Below are positions 54,097-63,471 of a stretch of DNA of 64,000 bases, in pieces. Source of the stretch: JASHSH01 sp036490215. GTDB lineage: Bacteria; Pseudomonadota; Alphaproteobacteria; Rhodospirillales; Magnetospirillaceae. A program made the position numbers and the translations under genes. Every line of letters begins with the position of its first letter. Position 1 is the stretch's first letter. The notes under the pieces were generated by a model, which saw only the letters and a list, made by a program, of their open reading frames with translations, was not told the DNA's origin and searched no databases. Where the stretch lies: contig DASXEH010000069.1 of the NCBI GenBank assembly GCA_036490215.1, positions 124,001-188,000 on the forward strand, written 5' to 3'.

Positions 54097-55043
54097 GCGC
54101 GGCGTGCCTGCAGGCGCGGATCGATCACGGCATACACCAGATCGACCGCCAGATTGACCACCAACACCAGCCCCACCAGCAGCATCACCACATCCTGCAC
54201 CACGACCACGTCGCGATTGGCAATCGAGTGCAGGATCAGCATGCCGAGCCCCGGTAGGCTGAACACGGGCTCGACCACGATGGTCAGTACGAACAAATTG
54301 GCGAATTGCAGGCCGACGATGGTGATGATCGGGATCATCGCGTTGCGCAGCACGTGGCGCCACAGCGCGGCGCGGCGGGTGAGACCTTTGGCGCGGGCGG
54401 TACGCACGAAATCCTCGCGCGAGACTTCGAGTACAGCCGAGCGTGTGGTGCGCGCCAAGATCGCGGCTTGGAAAACCGCGAGCGCGATCGCGGGCAGGAT
54501 CAGTGCTTCGAGCGCATCGCCAATATCGTCATCCCAACCGGGGAAGCCGCCGGCAGGCAACCAACCCAGCCACACGGCAAACACGAGGATGAGCAGAATG
54601 CCGAGCCAGAAAGATGGAATGGCGATGCCGAGCTGACTCAGCGCCATGACGCCGACATCGCCGAGCTTGTTGTGGCGCGCGGCGGCATAGACACCTGCCG
54701 ACAAGCCGAGCACGATGTTGATGATCACGGCGATCACCGAGAGCGGCACGGTGACCTCCAGTGCTTCGATCACCACATCGCTGGCCGGCGTCTGATAGGC
54801 ATAGCTTTCGCCGAAATCGCCCGACAGCAAGCCGCCCACCCAGCTGACATAGCGCTCAGGTGCGGGGCGGTCGAGGCCGAGCTTGTGCGACAGCGCGTCG
54901 ATCTGGTCCTGATGCGCTTCGGGCCCGAGGATGATCTCGGCCGCATTGCCGGGCAGAATCTCCAGCACCAGGAAAATGACGATCGACGCCGCGATCAATG
55001 TGGCGGCAAAAGTCGACAGGCGCTTGAGAAGAAAAACACTCAT
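54093..55043 (-). CDS. Peptide-type ABC transporter permease (DppB-like)
   Basis: 316 residues, six membrane helices, EAA loop REDFVRTARAKGLTRRAALWRH. First gene of the leftward operon; the promoter lies in the 141-base gap shared with the divergent TPR gene. Confidence 0.93.
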   Translation of the reverse strand: MSVFLLKRLSTFAATLIAASIVIFLVLEILPGNAAEIILGPEAHQDQIDALSHKLGLDRPAPERYVSWVGGLLSGDFGESYAYQTPASDVVIEALEVTVPLSVIAVIINIVLGLSAGVYAAARHNKLGDVGVMALSQLGIAIPSFWLGILLILVFAVWLGWLPAGGFPGWDDDIGDALEALILPAIALAVFQAAILARTTRSAVLEVSREDFVRTARAKGLTRRAALWRHVLRNAMIPIITIVGLQFANLFVLTIVVEPVFSLPGLGMLILHSIANRDVVVVQDVVMLLVGLVLVVNLAVDLVYAVIDPRLQARRA

Positions 55044-55184
55044 CTTTGATGCGAACGGTTCTCACCGGGGCGGGACGGGCCAGATTGTCGTTCCCCGGGC
55101 AAGGCGTCAACGGTGGCGGCTGCACCGATGCCATGCATACGAATGGGGATTCACGGGCTGGCTTGGCGGTGCGACAATATACCC

Positions 55185-56540
55185 ATGGCACAAGACCGTC
55201 AGGGAAACCCGATCACCGGTAGCGCCGCCTCTGCCGCGGCGTTGGATGCCGTCATCTGGGACTATTACGCCTGGACGGGCGATATCCTGGGCACGTTGGG
55301 TGCAGCGGTGCGGGACGATCCCGGCTTTGTTCTTGGGCATACGGCGACGGCAACGATTCTGCTGCTGGGTGGCTTTCGTAGCGATCATCCGGCGGTCATG
55401 GATGCGTTGGCGACGGCCGATGCCGTTGTTGCTAAAGCGACAGCGCGCGAACAGGCGCATATGGCCGTGGCGAAGACCGTCACAGCCGGTCAACTGCGTG
55501 ACGCGGCGCGACTCTGCGAGCATATCTTGGCCAGTCATCCGGTCGATGCGCTGGTGCTGCGTTACGCCACCGATCTCTACTACTACCTGGGTGACGCCAA
55601 CGGCATTCGCGACGTAGTGGCCCGCGCGCTGCCGGCTTGGCGGGAGACCGATCCGATCTATGGCTTCATCCTCGGGCGCCACGCTTTCGGTCTGGAAGAA
55701 TCGGGCGAGCTTGATCGCGCTTACGAGGTGGCGCGGCGCGCTCTGACGATCAACCCGCGCGATGTTTGGGCCACCCATGCCACAGCTCATGTCCATGAGA
55801 TGCGTGGTCAGCCGGATGAGGGCATCCATTTCCTCGAAAGCACGCACAAGGATTGGCAGGCGGGCAAATGGCTGGCCGTCCACAATGGCTGGCACCTTGC
55901 GCTGTTCCTGATCGATGCCGGACGTGGCGACGAGGTGTTGGCCAAATACGATGTGTTCGTTCAGCCGCGGCTGAAAGACAATTTCATCCTCGACCTGATC
56001 GATGCTGCGTCGCTGCTCTGGCGGCTGGAGCTGACCGGCGCTGACGTCGGGGCGCGCTGGACTGAAGTGGCCGGCATCGCTGCCGCGCGGATCGGCGAGC
56101 ACGTTCTCGCCTTCAACGATCTCCATGTGATGCTCGGCCTAGCAGGCGGCAAAGATCGCGCCGCGATGGCCAAGCTGCTCGCGTCAGTCGATCGCTATCT
56201 TGCCGATGCAAAGGGTGACAACCGCGTCGTCACGGCTGATGTGGGGCGCGCGTTGGTAATCGGGATGGAAGCATTCGGTGGCGGTGATGATCGTCGCGCC
56301 ATAGAAGCCCTTTTGCCTGTGCGCGAAGCCGTCGAGCGGATCGGCGGCAGCCAGGCTCAGCGCGATGTGGTGGATGAGACGCTGATCGCCGCCGCATTGC
56401 GGGCCGAGGATTGGGTTGTGGCGCGTACCGTTCTTGCCGCGCGCATGAAGGGCCGTCCGACGCCGCGAACGCTGCGTCTGCGTGATCAAGTCGAGGCCCG
56501 GTTTGCGAGCATCTTGCAGAAGACCGGCCAGCGCGCCTAG
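55185..56540 (+). CDS. TTC38-like tetratricopeptide repeat protein
   Basis: 451 residues from ATG 55185. Helical repeat protein with degenerate TPRs; the segments HATAHVHEMRGQPDEGIHFLE and VHNGWHLALFLIDAGRGDEVLAKYD match the TTC38 family, whose biochemical role is unknown. No signal peptide. Ends ten bases before the PhyH gene, so the two probably form an operon. Confidence 0.8.
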   Translation: MAQDRQGNPITGSAASAAALDAVIWDYYAWTGDILGTLGAAVRDDPGFVLGHTATATILLLGGFRSDHPAVMDALATADAVVAKATAREQAHMAVAKTVTAGQLRDAARLCEHILASHPVDALVLRYATDLYYYLGDANGIRDVVARALPAWRETDPIYGFILGRHAFGLEESGELDRAYEVARRALTINPRDVWATHATAHVHEMRGQPDEGIHFLESTHKDWQAGKWLAVHNGWHLALFLIDAGRGDEVLAKYDVFVQPRLKDNFILDLIDAASLLWRLELTGADVGARWTEVAGIAAARIGEHVLAFNDLHVMLGLAGGKDRAAMAKLLASVDRYLADAKGDNRVVTADVGRALVIGMEAFGGGDDRRAIEALLPVREAVERIGGSQAQRDVVDETLIAAALRAEDWVVARTVLAARMKGRPTPRTLRLRDQVEARFASILQKTGQRA

Positions 56541-56549
56541 CATCCACCC

Positions 56550-57386
56550 ATGTTGACCCAAGATCAGAAAGCCCGTTTCATCCGCGACGGCTATATCGTC
56601 ATCGACGGATTCAAATCCGCCGATGAAGTTGCTGCGCTCCGTGCCCGTGCCGGCCAGATCGTCGATGCGTTCGATCCGCGCCAAGCCGGCATCTTTTCGA
56701 CAGCGGATCAGGAAAACACCAGCGACGACTATTTTCTCGATTCTGGCGACAAAATTCGCTGCTTCTTCGAGGAAGAGGCCTTCGGCGCGGATGGCCAACT
56801 CAAGCAGGCCAAGGCGCTGTCGATCAACAAGATCGGCCATGCGATGCATGACCTCGATCCGGTTTTCAATCGCTTCTCGCGCGATCCCCGCTTGGCTGAG
56901 ATTGCCGGCGATCTCGGCATCGCCGAGCCGCGTCTCTGGCAGTCGATGTACATTTTCAAGCAGCCGAGCATTGGCGGCGAGGTGCGTTGGCACCAGGACG
57001 CGACTTTTTTCGACACGGTGCCGTCCACCGTCACCGGCTTCTGGTTCGCGCTGGAGAACGCCGACCGTTCCAATGGTTGTCTGTGGGTCGAGCCTGGCGG
57101 GCATCGTGGGCCGCTGCGTGAGCGATTCGTGCGCGAGGATCGTAAGATCACGGTCGAGCCGGTCAGCACCACGCCTTGGCCGACCGAGACCACCGCCGTT
57201 CCGGTCGAAGTGAAGGCCGGCGCGCTGGTGTGTTTCAGCGGTATGTTGCCGCATTACAGTGCGCCCAACCGTTCGACGGTTTCGCGCCACGCCTATACGC
57301 TGCACATCACCGATGCGCGTGCTGAGTATTCGGCGCGCAACTGGCTACAGCGCGGATCGGACCTACCGGTCCGCGGCTTCGTTTAA
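56550..57386 (+). CDS. Phytanoyl-CoA dioxygenase (PhyH)-family oxygenase
   Basis: 278 residues. Fe(II) ligands H and D in RWHQDATFF and a distal His in PHYSAPNRS, followed by the Arg (SRHAY) that binds 2-oxoglutarate. The length and the SINKIGHAMHDLDPVF segment fit the PHYHD1-like branch. It hydroxylates an unidentified, possibly acyl-CoA, substrate. Converges with the exporter gene by a 4-base overlap. Confidence 0.87.
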   Translation: MLTQDQKARFIRDGYIVIDGFKSADEVAALRARAGQIVDAFDPRQAGIFSTADQENTSDDYFLDSGDKIRCFFEEEAFGADGQLKQAKALSINKIGHAMHDLDPVFNRFSRDPRLAEIAGDLGIAEPRLWQSMYIFKQPSIGGEVRWHQDATFFDTVPSTVTGFWFALENADRSNGCLWVEPGGHRGPLRERFVREDRKITVEPVSTTPWPTETTAVPVEVKAGALVCFSGMLPHYSAPNRSTVSRHAYTLHITDARAEYSARNWLQRGSDLPVRGFV

Positions 57387-58615
57387 GACGCGGACGCGCT
57401 CGCGGCCGCTGACGCAGCCGCATCGGCCTTGAACTTGCTACCACGCAAGGTGAACACCGACAGTACGAAAGCGATGGCGCCGCAGGCGACGATGCAGAGC
57501 ACCATCGGCTTTGTCGTGCCGTTGGCAAAGCGACTGCTGGCCGCCATTACGATCGAGCCGGTCACGAGTTGCAGCGTACCGCCAAGCGACGCAGCGGTCC
57601 CGGCGATCGGGCCGTGATGGGCCAGCGACAGGACCGAGGTTACCGGCAATACGACGCCGAGGAAGGCGTTGCTGATGAAGAACAGCGCGCCCAGCAGCCA
57701 CAGATTCTCGACACCGGCCGTAGTGGCGATGAGCAAAAGCGCGATCGCGATCGCGTAGCCGAACATCGCCGGGCGTACCAAGGCATGGAGGCCAAACTTG
57801 CCGCCCAGCCATCCTGTCAGCTGTGACGAGGCGAAGAACGCCGCCGCATTGCCGGAGAAGGCTAGGCTGTAGGCGGTCGTCGACAGATGATAGTGGCCCA
57901 TCAGAATGAAGGATGAGTTCGCTAGGAAGACGAAGAAGCCGGCGAGCGCGAATGAGGCGATGAAGGTCAAGCCCATGAAATGGGTATCGACCAGCAGCAA
58001 TTTGGTCGCGTCGATCATGCCGCGCATCGTACTGCTTTCGCGCTGATCGGCGTGACGCGTCTCGCGGATCGAGACCATGACCATGACGAGGCCGAGCAGC
58101 GCCAGCGCCATGACCAGCCAGAAGATGGCGCGCCACGATGCGAGCTCGATGATCATGGTGCCGATCATGGGTGCGAGCAGGGGCGACACGCTGAACACCA
58201 GCATCAGCAGCGAGAACAGCTTCGCTTCCTCGACCCCGCTATGCAGGTCACGAACGATGGCGCGCGCAATCACCGTACCCGCCGCGCCGCCGAGACCCTG
58301 GATCAGGCGGAACACGATCAGCGTCTCGATATTATCCGACAGCGCGCAGCCGATGCTGGCCGCGGCGAACAGGCCGATGCCGAAATAGAGCGGCGGCTTG
58401 CGGCCGAACATGTCCGACAGCGGGCCATAGATCAACTGGCCGATCGCGAAGGAGGCGAAGAACGCGGTCATGCTCAGCAGCACCCGATCGGAATCCGCAT
58501 TCAGGCTTTTGCCGATCGAGGGCAGCGACGGCAAATACATGTCGATTGCAAACGGACCGATTGCCGTCAGCAGGCCGAGGATCAATGCATTGCGGAGAAA
58601 ATGACTCTGAGACAT
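57383..58615 (-). CDS. Bcr/CflA-family MFS drug exporter
   Basis: 410 residues, twelve membrane helices. TM1 region FAIDMYLPSLPSI and motif A GPLSDMFGRKPPLY are signatures of Bcr/CflA proteins. An Ala/Ser-rich tail (AAASAAASASAS) ends it. Proton-driven efflux of drugs or metabolites. Confidence 0.9.
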   Translation of the reverse strand: MSQSHFLRNALILGLLTAIGPFAIDMYLPSLPSIGKSLNADSDRVLLSMTAFFASFAIGQLIYGPLSDMFGRKPPLYFGIGLFAAASIGCALSDNIETLIVFRLIQGLGGAAGTVIARAIVRDLHSGVEEAKLFSLLMLVFSVSPLLAPMIGTMIIELASWRAIFWLVMALALLGLVMVMVSIRETRHADQRESSTMRGMIDATKLLLVDTHFMGLTFIASFALAGFFVFLANSSFILMGHYHLSTTAYSLAFSGNAAAFFASSQLTGWLGGKFGLHALVRPAMFGYAIAIALLLIATTAGVENLWLLGALFFISNAFLGVVLPVTSVLSLAHHGPIAGTAASLGGTLQLVTGSIVMAASSRFANGTTKPMVLCIVACGAIAFVLSVFTLRGSKFKADAAASAAASASAS

Positions 58616-58805
58616 TCCAATCCACCCAAACTAAGGCCGCTCTTGTACTGCAGATGGCGTCTGCCAGTCAGTGCGAATCGCACAGGGGAGCCCCTCGATT
58701 TCTCTGATCGAAAGCGGACATTTGGCAAACGCGGCAGCGCCGCGCCGGTTACAGCCGGCACAGCGCCCGATCCACGCAATGGATTCAATTTTGTCCGAGG
58801 TTATG

Positions 58806-59279
58806 TCAGGCGCTTGCTACGTCTTTCTGTAGTGACGCGCCTAGCTTCTCGAGCAGCCAGCGCGACCCATCCTCACGGCCCTTCGAGTCGTCGAAGCCGT
58901 CGAGGAATACGCCCTGTTCAGTGAAGACGAGCTTGGTATCCTTGCCCACCGCCTTCATCTCGATCGTCGTAATCGAGACCGAGATGCGTGTCGTATCGAG
59001 ATACATCTCGTAGGCATAGACGATGCGCTCGTTGGGCACGATGTCGTAGTAGAGGCAGTCGAAAATGTGCTGCGTGCCGCCCTTTGGTCCGCCGGCGACG
59101 TATTCGCGGCCGCCTTCGCGAAAATCAAAGCGCGTGGCGCCGCGCTCCCATTCGTCAGGGCCTGCGAACCATTTTTCCTTGGCCTTTTGATCGGCGAAAG
59201 CCTGGAATACGCGCGCCACCGGCGCGGCATAAGTCTTCTCGATGCTGAAGGTCGCGTGATGCGTTTTGCGTTCGGTCAT
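58806..59279 (-). CDS. SRPBCC/AHSA1-family protein
   Basis: 157 residues from ATG 59279 (gggag ribosome site). START-like fold: IEKTYAAPVARVFQAFADQKAKEKWF at the N-terminus and a C-terminal helix (DGSRWLLEKLGASL). It follows the ArsR-type regulator gene by ten bases; this pair is a common two-gene unit in which the ligand-binding protein and regulator are co-expressed. Ligand unknown. Confidence 0.87.
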   Translation of the reverse strand: MTERKTHHATFSIEKTYAAPVARVFQAFADQKAKEKWFAGPDEWERGATRFDFREGGREYVAGGPKGGTQHIFDCLYYDIVPNERIVYAYEMYLDTTRISVSITTIEMKAVGKDTKLVFTEQGVFLDGFDDSKGREDGSRWLLEKLGASLQKDVASA

Positions 59280-59289
59280 TCTGCTCTCC

Positions 59290-59640
59290 CTATGTCTTCG
59301 TCTCGTCCGGCGTCTGGTCCTGCGAGGCCAGATATTCGCCCAAACGGTCGAGGCGGCGCTCCCACATCGCCCGCCGCTCCGCCACCCACTGTTCGGCCGC
59401 GCGCAGTGCTTTGGTCTCGATCCGGCAGGTGCGCACGCGCCCAACCTTCTCGGTCTTCACCAGCCCGCTGGTTTCCAGAATCTGAAGATGCTGCAGCACT
59501 GCGGGCAGCGACATCGCCAAGGGCTTGGCCAACTCGCTGACCGAAGCCGGGCCTCGGCTCAGGCGTTCGATCATTTCGCGCCGCGTCGGATCGGCGAGGG
59601 CCTGAAAGGTCTGGTCGAGTTCGATTGAATAGTTAAGCAT
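59290..59640 (-). CDS. ArsR-family transcriptional regulator
   Basis: 116 residues, winged HTH (QALADPTRREMIERLSRGPASVSELAKPLAMSLPAVLQHLQILETSGLV). No metal-binding cysteine motif, which fits the SRPBCC-linked ArsR subgroup rather than metal sensors. Probably represses its own operon through the palindrome just upstream. Confidence 0.9.
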   Translation of the reverse strand: MLNYSIELDQTFQALADPTRREMIERLSRGPASVSELAKPLAMSLPAVLQHLQILETSGLVKTEKVGRVRTCRIETKALRAAEQWVAERRAMWERRLDRLGEYLASQDQTPDETKT

Positions 59641-59641
59641 T

Positions 59642-59651
59642 TACTTAAGTA
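59642..59651. promoter_or_regulatory. Candidate ArsR-type operator
   Basis: Perfect 10-bp palindrome tacttaagta immediately before the regulator's start codon, with ttaag repeated inside the gene start (59631-59635). Short AT-rich dyads at this place are typical autoregulatory sites of ArsR proteins. Confidence 0.45.
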
Positions 59652-59716
59652 TCATTCGAGGCGCTGGGCTGCAAGGGGAAAATGCCCTTATGCGATCAAA
59701 TAGGCATCGATGCGAT

Positions 59717-60670
59717 TTAAGCGGGGACGATCAGTTCGATCGGCCGTTCGGACAGCGAGATTTCAACCGGCAAGCGCGCGACGATGTCGCCATCGCCCTG
59801 GATCGGCAGATCGCCTTCAGCTTCGACCGTGACGGTCTGTCCGCATTTGACGACGATGTCGGACAGCCATGGCATCCGTCCGCTGATGAGAGCGATGCCA
59901 TAGCGCAGCACGCTCCATGGCCCGCTGCCGGGTAGAAGGCAAACCGAGAGGCGCGGCAAGGCGAGACTGGCCTCGGGGGCGACGACGAACGGTCCGCCAT
60001 AATGCCGGCCGCGGCAGACCACGACCCAACGTGCGGCGAAGGCCACACCATCGATCGTGCCCCGCAGCTTCGGGAACGGATAGCGCCACGCTTCGACGAA
60101 GGTACGCACGGCATAGATGCCGCGTCCGATGCGCCGCTTCCATTTCGTGCTGACGCCGGCCACCACCGCGCCATCGAAGCCGATGCCCACCATCATCACG
60201 AAGTTGCGGCCGTTGATACAGCCGGGCCGCACGGTCAGGCGCTTGTTTCCCGCGATCGCGCGGGCCGCAGCACGCGGATCGGTGCTGAGACCGATTTCCA
60301 GCGCGAGCACATTGGCGGTCCCCAGCGGAATGATTGCCAGCGGCGGAATCGGACCCTGCACCGATAGCAGGCCGTTGACCGCTTCGTTGATCGTGCCATC
60401 GCCGCCGGCGACAACCACGATACCGCGATCGGTCTTGGCGGCATGGCGGGCGATGCGTTCCGCGTCGCCGGGCCCTTTTGTCTCGACCACGGTTGCGGTC
60501 AATCCGAGTTCGGCGAGCGCGTGAAGCGCCGCGCGCAGCTTCCGATGGCGGCGGCTTCCTGCGGTGGGATTGAAGATGACGGTGATCTGCCCGGGTTCGA
60601 TGGCGGCTTGCTCGTCCACATCGTCTGAAGGGAGCGGCGCCGAATCAATCGCGGGAGCAACCATGTCCAT
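59717..60670 (-). CDS. Diacylglycerol-kinase-family lipid kinase
   Basis: 317 residues from ATG 60670 (ggag upstream). The nucleotide-binding motif VVVAGGDGTINEAVNGL and the N-terminal IFNPTAGSRR identify the YegS/DgkB-type catalytic fold; PLGTANVLA follows. It phosphorylates a diacylglycerol or sphingoid lipid. Divergent from the LpxH-like gene, with 179 bases between. Confidence 0.9.
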   Translation of the reverse strand: MDMVAPAIDSAPLPSDDVDEQAAIEPGQITVIFNPTAGSRRHRKLRAALHALAELGLTATVVETKGPGDAERIARHAAKTDRGIVVVAGGDGTINEAVNGLLSVQGPIPPLAIIPLGTANVLALEIGLSTDPRAAARAIAGNKRLTVRPGCINGRNFVMMVGIGFDGAVVAGVSTKWKRRIGRGIYAVRTFVEAWRYPFPKLRGTIDGVAFAARWVVVCRGRHYGGPFVVAPEASLALPRLSVCLLPGSGPWSVLRYGIALISGRMPWLSDIVVKCGQTVTVEAEGDLPIQGDGDIVARLPVEISLSERPIELIVPA

Positions 60671-60849
60671 GCACGCTCCGTCTACCGTTGTGCGCGCCGA
60701 ACGCAAAATGAAGCTTTCGAGTCAGTTTCGTTGAAGAACGATGAAATCTGTCTGAACGCGTCCCAGATTTATTGACCCGACTCTTCGGCAACACTATAGA
60801 AAGCGCCGTCTATACACGCTTTTTTGGTGTGGCACTGGATCATACAGTG

Positions 60850-61740
60850 ATGCAGGAAGACGAGGTTAGAACCTACCGGACGATCTGGATCTCCGATATT
60901 CACCTCGGTACCCGTGGCTGCAAAGCTGAGTTCCTTCTCGATTTCTTGCGCGTCACCGAATCCGAAAATCTCTTCCTCGTCGGCGACATCGTCGATGGCT
61001 GGCGGCTGAAGCGCTCCTGGTACTGGCCGCAGGAACACAACGACGTGGTCCAGAAACTGCTGCGCAAGGCGCGCAAAGGCACCAACGTCACCTTCATTCC
61101 CGGCAACCACGACGAGTTCGTGCGGAACTACCTCGAATTCAATTTCGGCGAGGTGCACGTCTCCAACGATGTGGTCCACACCACCGCCGATGGCCGCAAG
61201 CTGCTGGTGATCCATGGCGACCAGTTCGACTCGGTTGTCGCCTATGCCAAGTGGCTCGCCCATCTCGGCGACACTGCCTACAACATCGCGATGGAAGTGA
61301 ATCTCTGGCTGAACTGGGTACGCAAGCATATGGGCCTGCGCTACTGGTCGCTGTCGGCCTATCTCAAGCACCGCGTCAAGAACGCGGTCACCTACATCGC
61401 CAATTTCGAAGAGGCGATGGCCGAGATGGCGCGGCGCCGCGGCGTCGACGGGGTGGTTTGCGGCCATATCCATCATGCCGAGCTGCGCAAGATCGGCGAC
61501 ATCCTCTACGCCAATGACGGCGACTGGGTCGAAAGCTGCACAGCGCTGGTGGAGCATTTCGACGGACGACTGGAAGTATTGCGCTGGGCGGAAGTCGGCC
61601 AGCCAATTGAAACCATGGGGCGGCATCCCGCACTCGCAGGCGAGCCGATGCACGCGGAGGCCGAAATATGCGCATTGTCCTCATTACCGATGCCTGGAAG
61701 CCCCAACTCAATGGCGTGGTCCGTACGCTCGGCATCCTGA
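60850..61740 (+). CDS. LpxH-like metallophosphoesterase (UDP-2,3-diacylglucosamine diphosphatase family)
   Basis: 296 residues from ATG 60850 (frame open to 60772). Dinuclear metal motifs: SDIHLGTRG, GDIVDGW, PGNHDE, HGDQFD and GHIHH. Similar proteins act in lipid A synthesis or cleave phospholipid-like substrates. Its last 73 bases overlap the glycosyltransferase gene in another frame, so the C-terminal ~24 residues are constrained by two proteins. Confidence 0.87.
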   Translation: MQEDEVRTYRTIWISDIHLGTRGCKAEFLLDFLRVTESENLFLVGDIVDGWRLKRSWYWPQEHNDVVQKLLRKARKGTNVTFIPGNHDEFVRNYLEFNFGEVHVSNDVVHTTADGRKLLVIHGDQFDSVVAYAKWLAHLGDTAYNIAMEVNLWLNWVRKHMGLRYWSLSAYLKHRVKNAVTYIANFEEAMAEMARRRGVDGVVCGHIHHAELRKIGDILYANDGDWVESCTALVEHFDGRLEVLRWAEVGQPIETMGRHPALAGEPMHAEAEICALSSLPMPGSPNSMAWSVRSAS

Positions 61741-62735
61741 AGAGCGAACTCGAGCGGCTGGGTCACCAGCCCACCTACATCACCCCCGATCTTTTCCGCA
61801 CCATTCCCTGTCCGACCTACCCGGAGATTCGGCTGTCGCTTGCACCTAGCGGCCGCTTGGCGCGGATGATCGAAGAGGTGCGTCCCGAGGCGATCCATAT
61901 CTCGACGGAAGGCCCGCTCGGCTGGGCCGCGCGCGCGCTCTGCCGCCGCCGCGGCTTGCCGTTCTCGACCGCCTATCACACCAAATTTCCCGAATACATC
62001 TATGCCCGCGCGCGTATCCCGCTGTCCTTGTCCTATGGGGTGCTGCGTCGGTTCCATGGTGCATCTTCTTCAATCATGGTGGCGACGCCGTCGATCGAAG
62101 AGGAATTGCGCAAGGCCGGTTTCTCCCGGATGAAGCGTTGGTCGCGCGGCGTCGACACAACGTTGTTCCGGCCTCACAACGCCGACGAATTGGCCGCGCT
62201 GGCGCCCGAAGCTGCAGCGATGCCCAAGCCGTTGTTTACCTATGTCGGTCGCGTCGCCGTCGAAAAGAACGTCGGCGCCTTCCTTGCTCTCGATCTGCCG
62301 GGCAGCAAGATGGTGGTTGGCGACGGGCCAATGCTCGACGATCTGCGCCGCAAATATCCGGGCGTGCTGTTCGCCGGTGCACGGCAAGGCGCGGCACTGG
62401 GGGCACACTATGCAGCATCGTCCGTTTTTGTGTTTCCCAGCCGCACCGACACTTTCGGCCTGGTGATGCTCGAAGCGATGGCATCGGGGTTACCGGTCGC
62501 CGCTTATCCGGTGCCTGGGCCGCTCGACGTGCTCGTCGATCCGCGCGTCGGCGTGATGGACCAGGATCTCGGGAAAGCCGCCCGCGCGGCACTCGAACTC
62601 TCGCGTGAAGATGCTCGCAATTACGCGCTGACTTTCAGTTGGGAATCGAGCGCGCGGCAGTTTCTCTCGAATCTCGCGCCTTTCGATGCTTCGGTTTGGG
62701 AAGGCGTGAGCCGGGAAGCGCCGGCGGCCGCTTAG
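61668..62735 (+). CDS. GT4-family glycosyltransferase
   Basis: 355 residues, GT-B fold. N-terminal DAWKPQLNGVVRTL binds acceptor; C-terminal YVGRVAVEKNV and FGLVMLEAMASGLPV bind the nucleotide sugar. Close to the alpha-mannosyl/glucosyltransferases that decorate diacylglycerol-type lipids. With the neighbouring lipid kinase and phosphoesterase it suggests envelope glycolipid remodelling. Confidence 0.88.
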   Translation: MRIVLITDAWKPQLNGVVRTLGILKSELERLGHQPTYITPDLFRTIPCPTYPEIRLSLAPSGRLARMIEEVRPEAIHISTEGPLGWAARALCRRRGLPFSTAYHTKFPEYIYARARIPLSLSYGVLRRFHGASSSIMVATPSIEEELRKAGFSRMKRWSRGVDTTLFRPHNADELAALAPEAAAMPKPLFTYVGRVAVEKNVGAFLALDLPGSKMVVGDGPMLDDLRRKYPGVLFAGARQGAALGAHYAASSVFVFPSRTDTFGLVMLEAMASGLPVAAYPVPGPLDVLVDPRVGVMDQDLGKAARAALELSREDARNYALTFSWESSARQFLSNLAPFDASVWEGVSREAPAAA

Positions 62736-62754
62736 GCCACCATCCCGATCGCAG

Positions 62755-63366
62755 TTACCGCTTTTTACCGTCGTCATTGGAGCACGGACCGGTGTGGCTG
62801 CGCCGCTGAACATCCCCACTGGGATCGTAAACGCGATCGAATGATGATTGCGAAAACATGCGAAACGGTTTTCCTAAATTGCTGCTCACATGGATGGCCC
62901 CGCGCGATTGGGCCGTCATCGCGTCGTAGCTGATCCCCATCCCGTCCTCTTGGTACATATCCGCCGAGACGAGAATCGTCGACGTGTTGATCAGCCACGT
63001 TCCCTTGCCGATCGGATATTGATCACGCTCGTTGTTCTCGGACCTGATCGTGATCTGGGTCGGACTGTCGAGGCGCCAATGAAAGCTGTCATAGCTTTTC
63101 CCAGGCAGGCAGATCGTCTCACCGCCGATCACGACCTCATGTGCGATATCGCTGCCATTCGCGAGATAGATCGTCGTCTCGATCGGCACGATCCAATCGA
63201 TGATAAGCGTCCCCGCCAAAAGCCCACCGAAGACGATGAAACCCAGCCACCATACTGGATTGACGTCCCGCTCGGTAAAGGCCGAGGCACGCGACAGTCC
63301 GAGTCCCAGGGTCAATAAACCGAAGGCACCTCCGGACAAGTACATAATCCAATCAATGAAATCCAT
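62755..63366 (-). CDS. Membrane-anchored protein of unknown function
   Basis: 203 residues from ATG 63366. Two N-terminal membrane helices (WIMYLSGGAFGLLTLGLGL and VWWLGFIVFGGLLAGTLIIDWI) followed by a ~140-residue beta-rich extracytoplasmic part that I do not recognise, with a single Cys pair at most. Convergent with the glycosyltransferase gene. Confidence 0.6.
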   Translation of the reverse strand: MDFIDWIMYLSGGAFGLLTLGLGLSRASAFTERDVNPVWWLGFIVFGGLLAGTLIIDWIVPIETTIYLANGSDIAHEVVIGGETICLPGKSYDSFHWRLDSPTQITIRSENNERDQYPIGKGTWLINTSTILVSADMYQEDGMGISYDAMTAQSRGAIHVSSNLGKPFRMFSQSSFDRVYDPSGDVQRRSHTGPCSNDDGKKR

Positions 63367-63471
63367 TGATGCGGCCCACCCCCCGGTCAGGCTCACTCAG
63401 TTATACCCGATCGGCACCATTTCGGTACCGTCGGATCGAGGTAAGTGTGTGGAAAGCCGAAGAGGCGCGGC

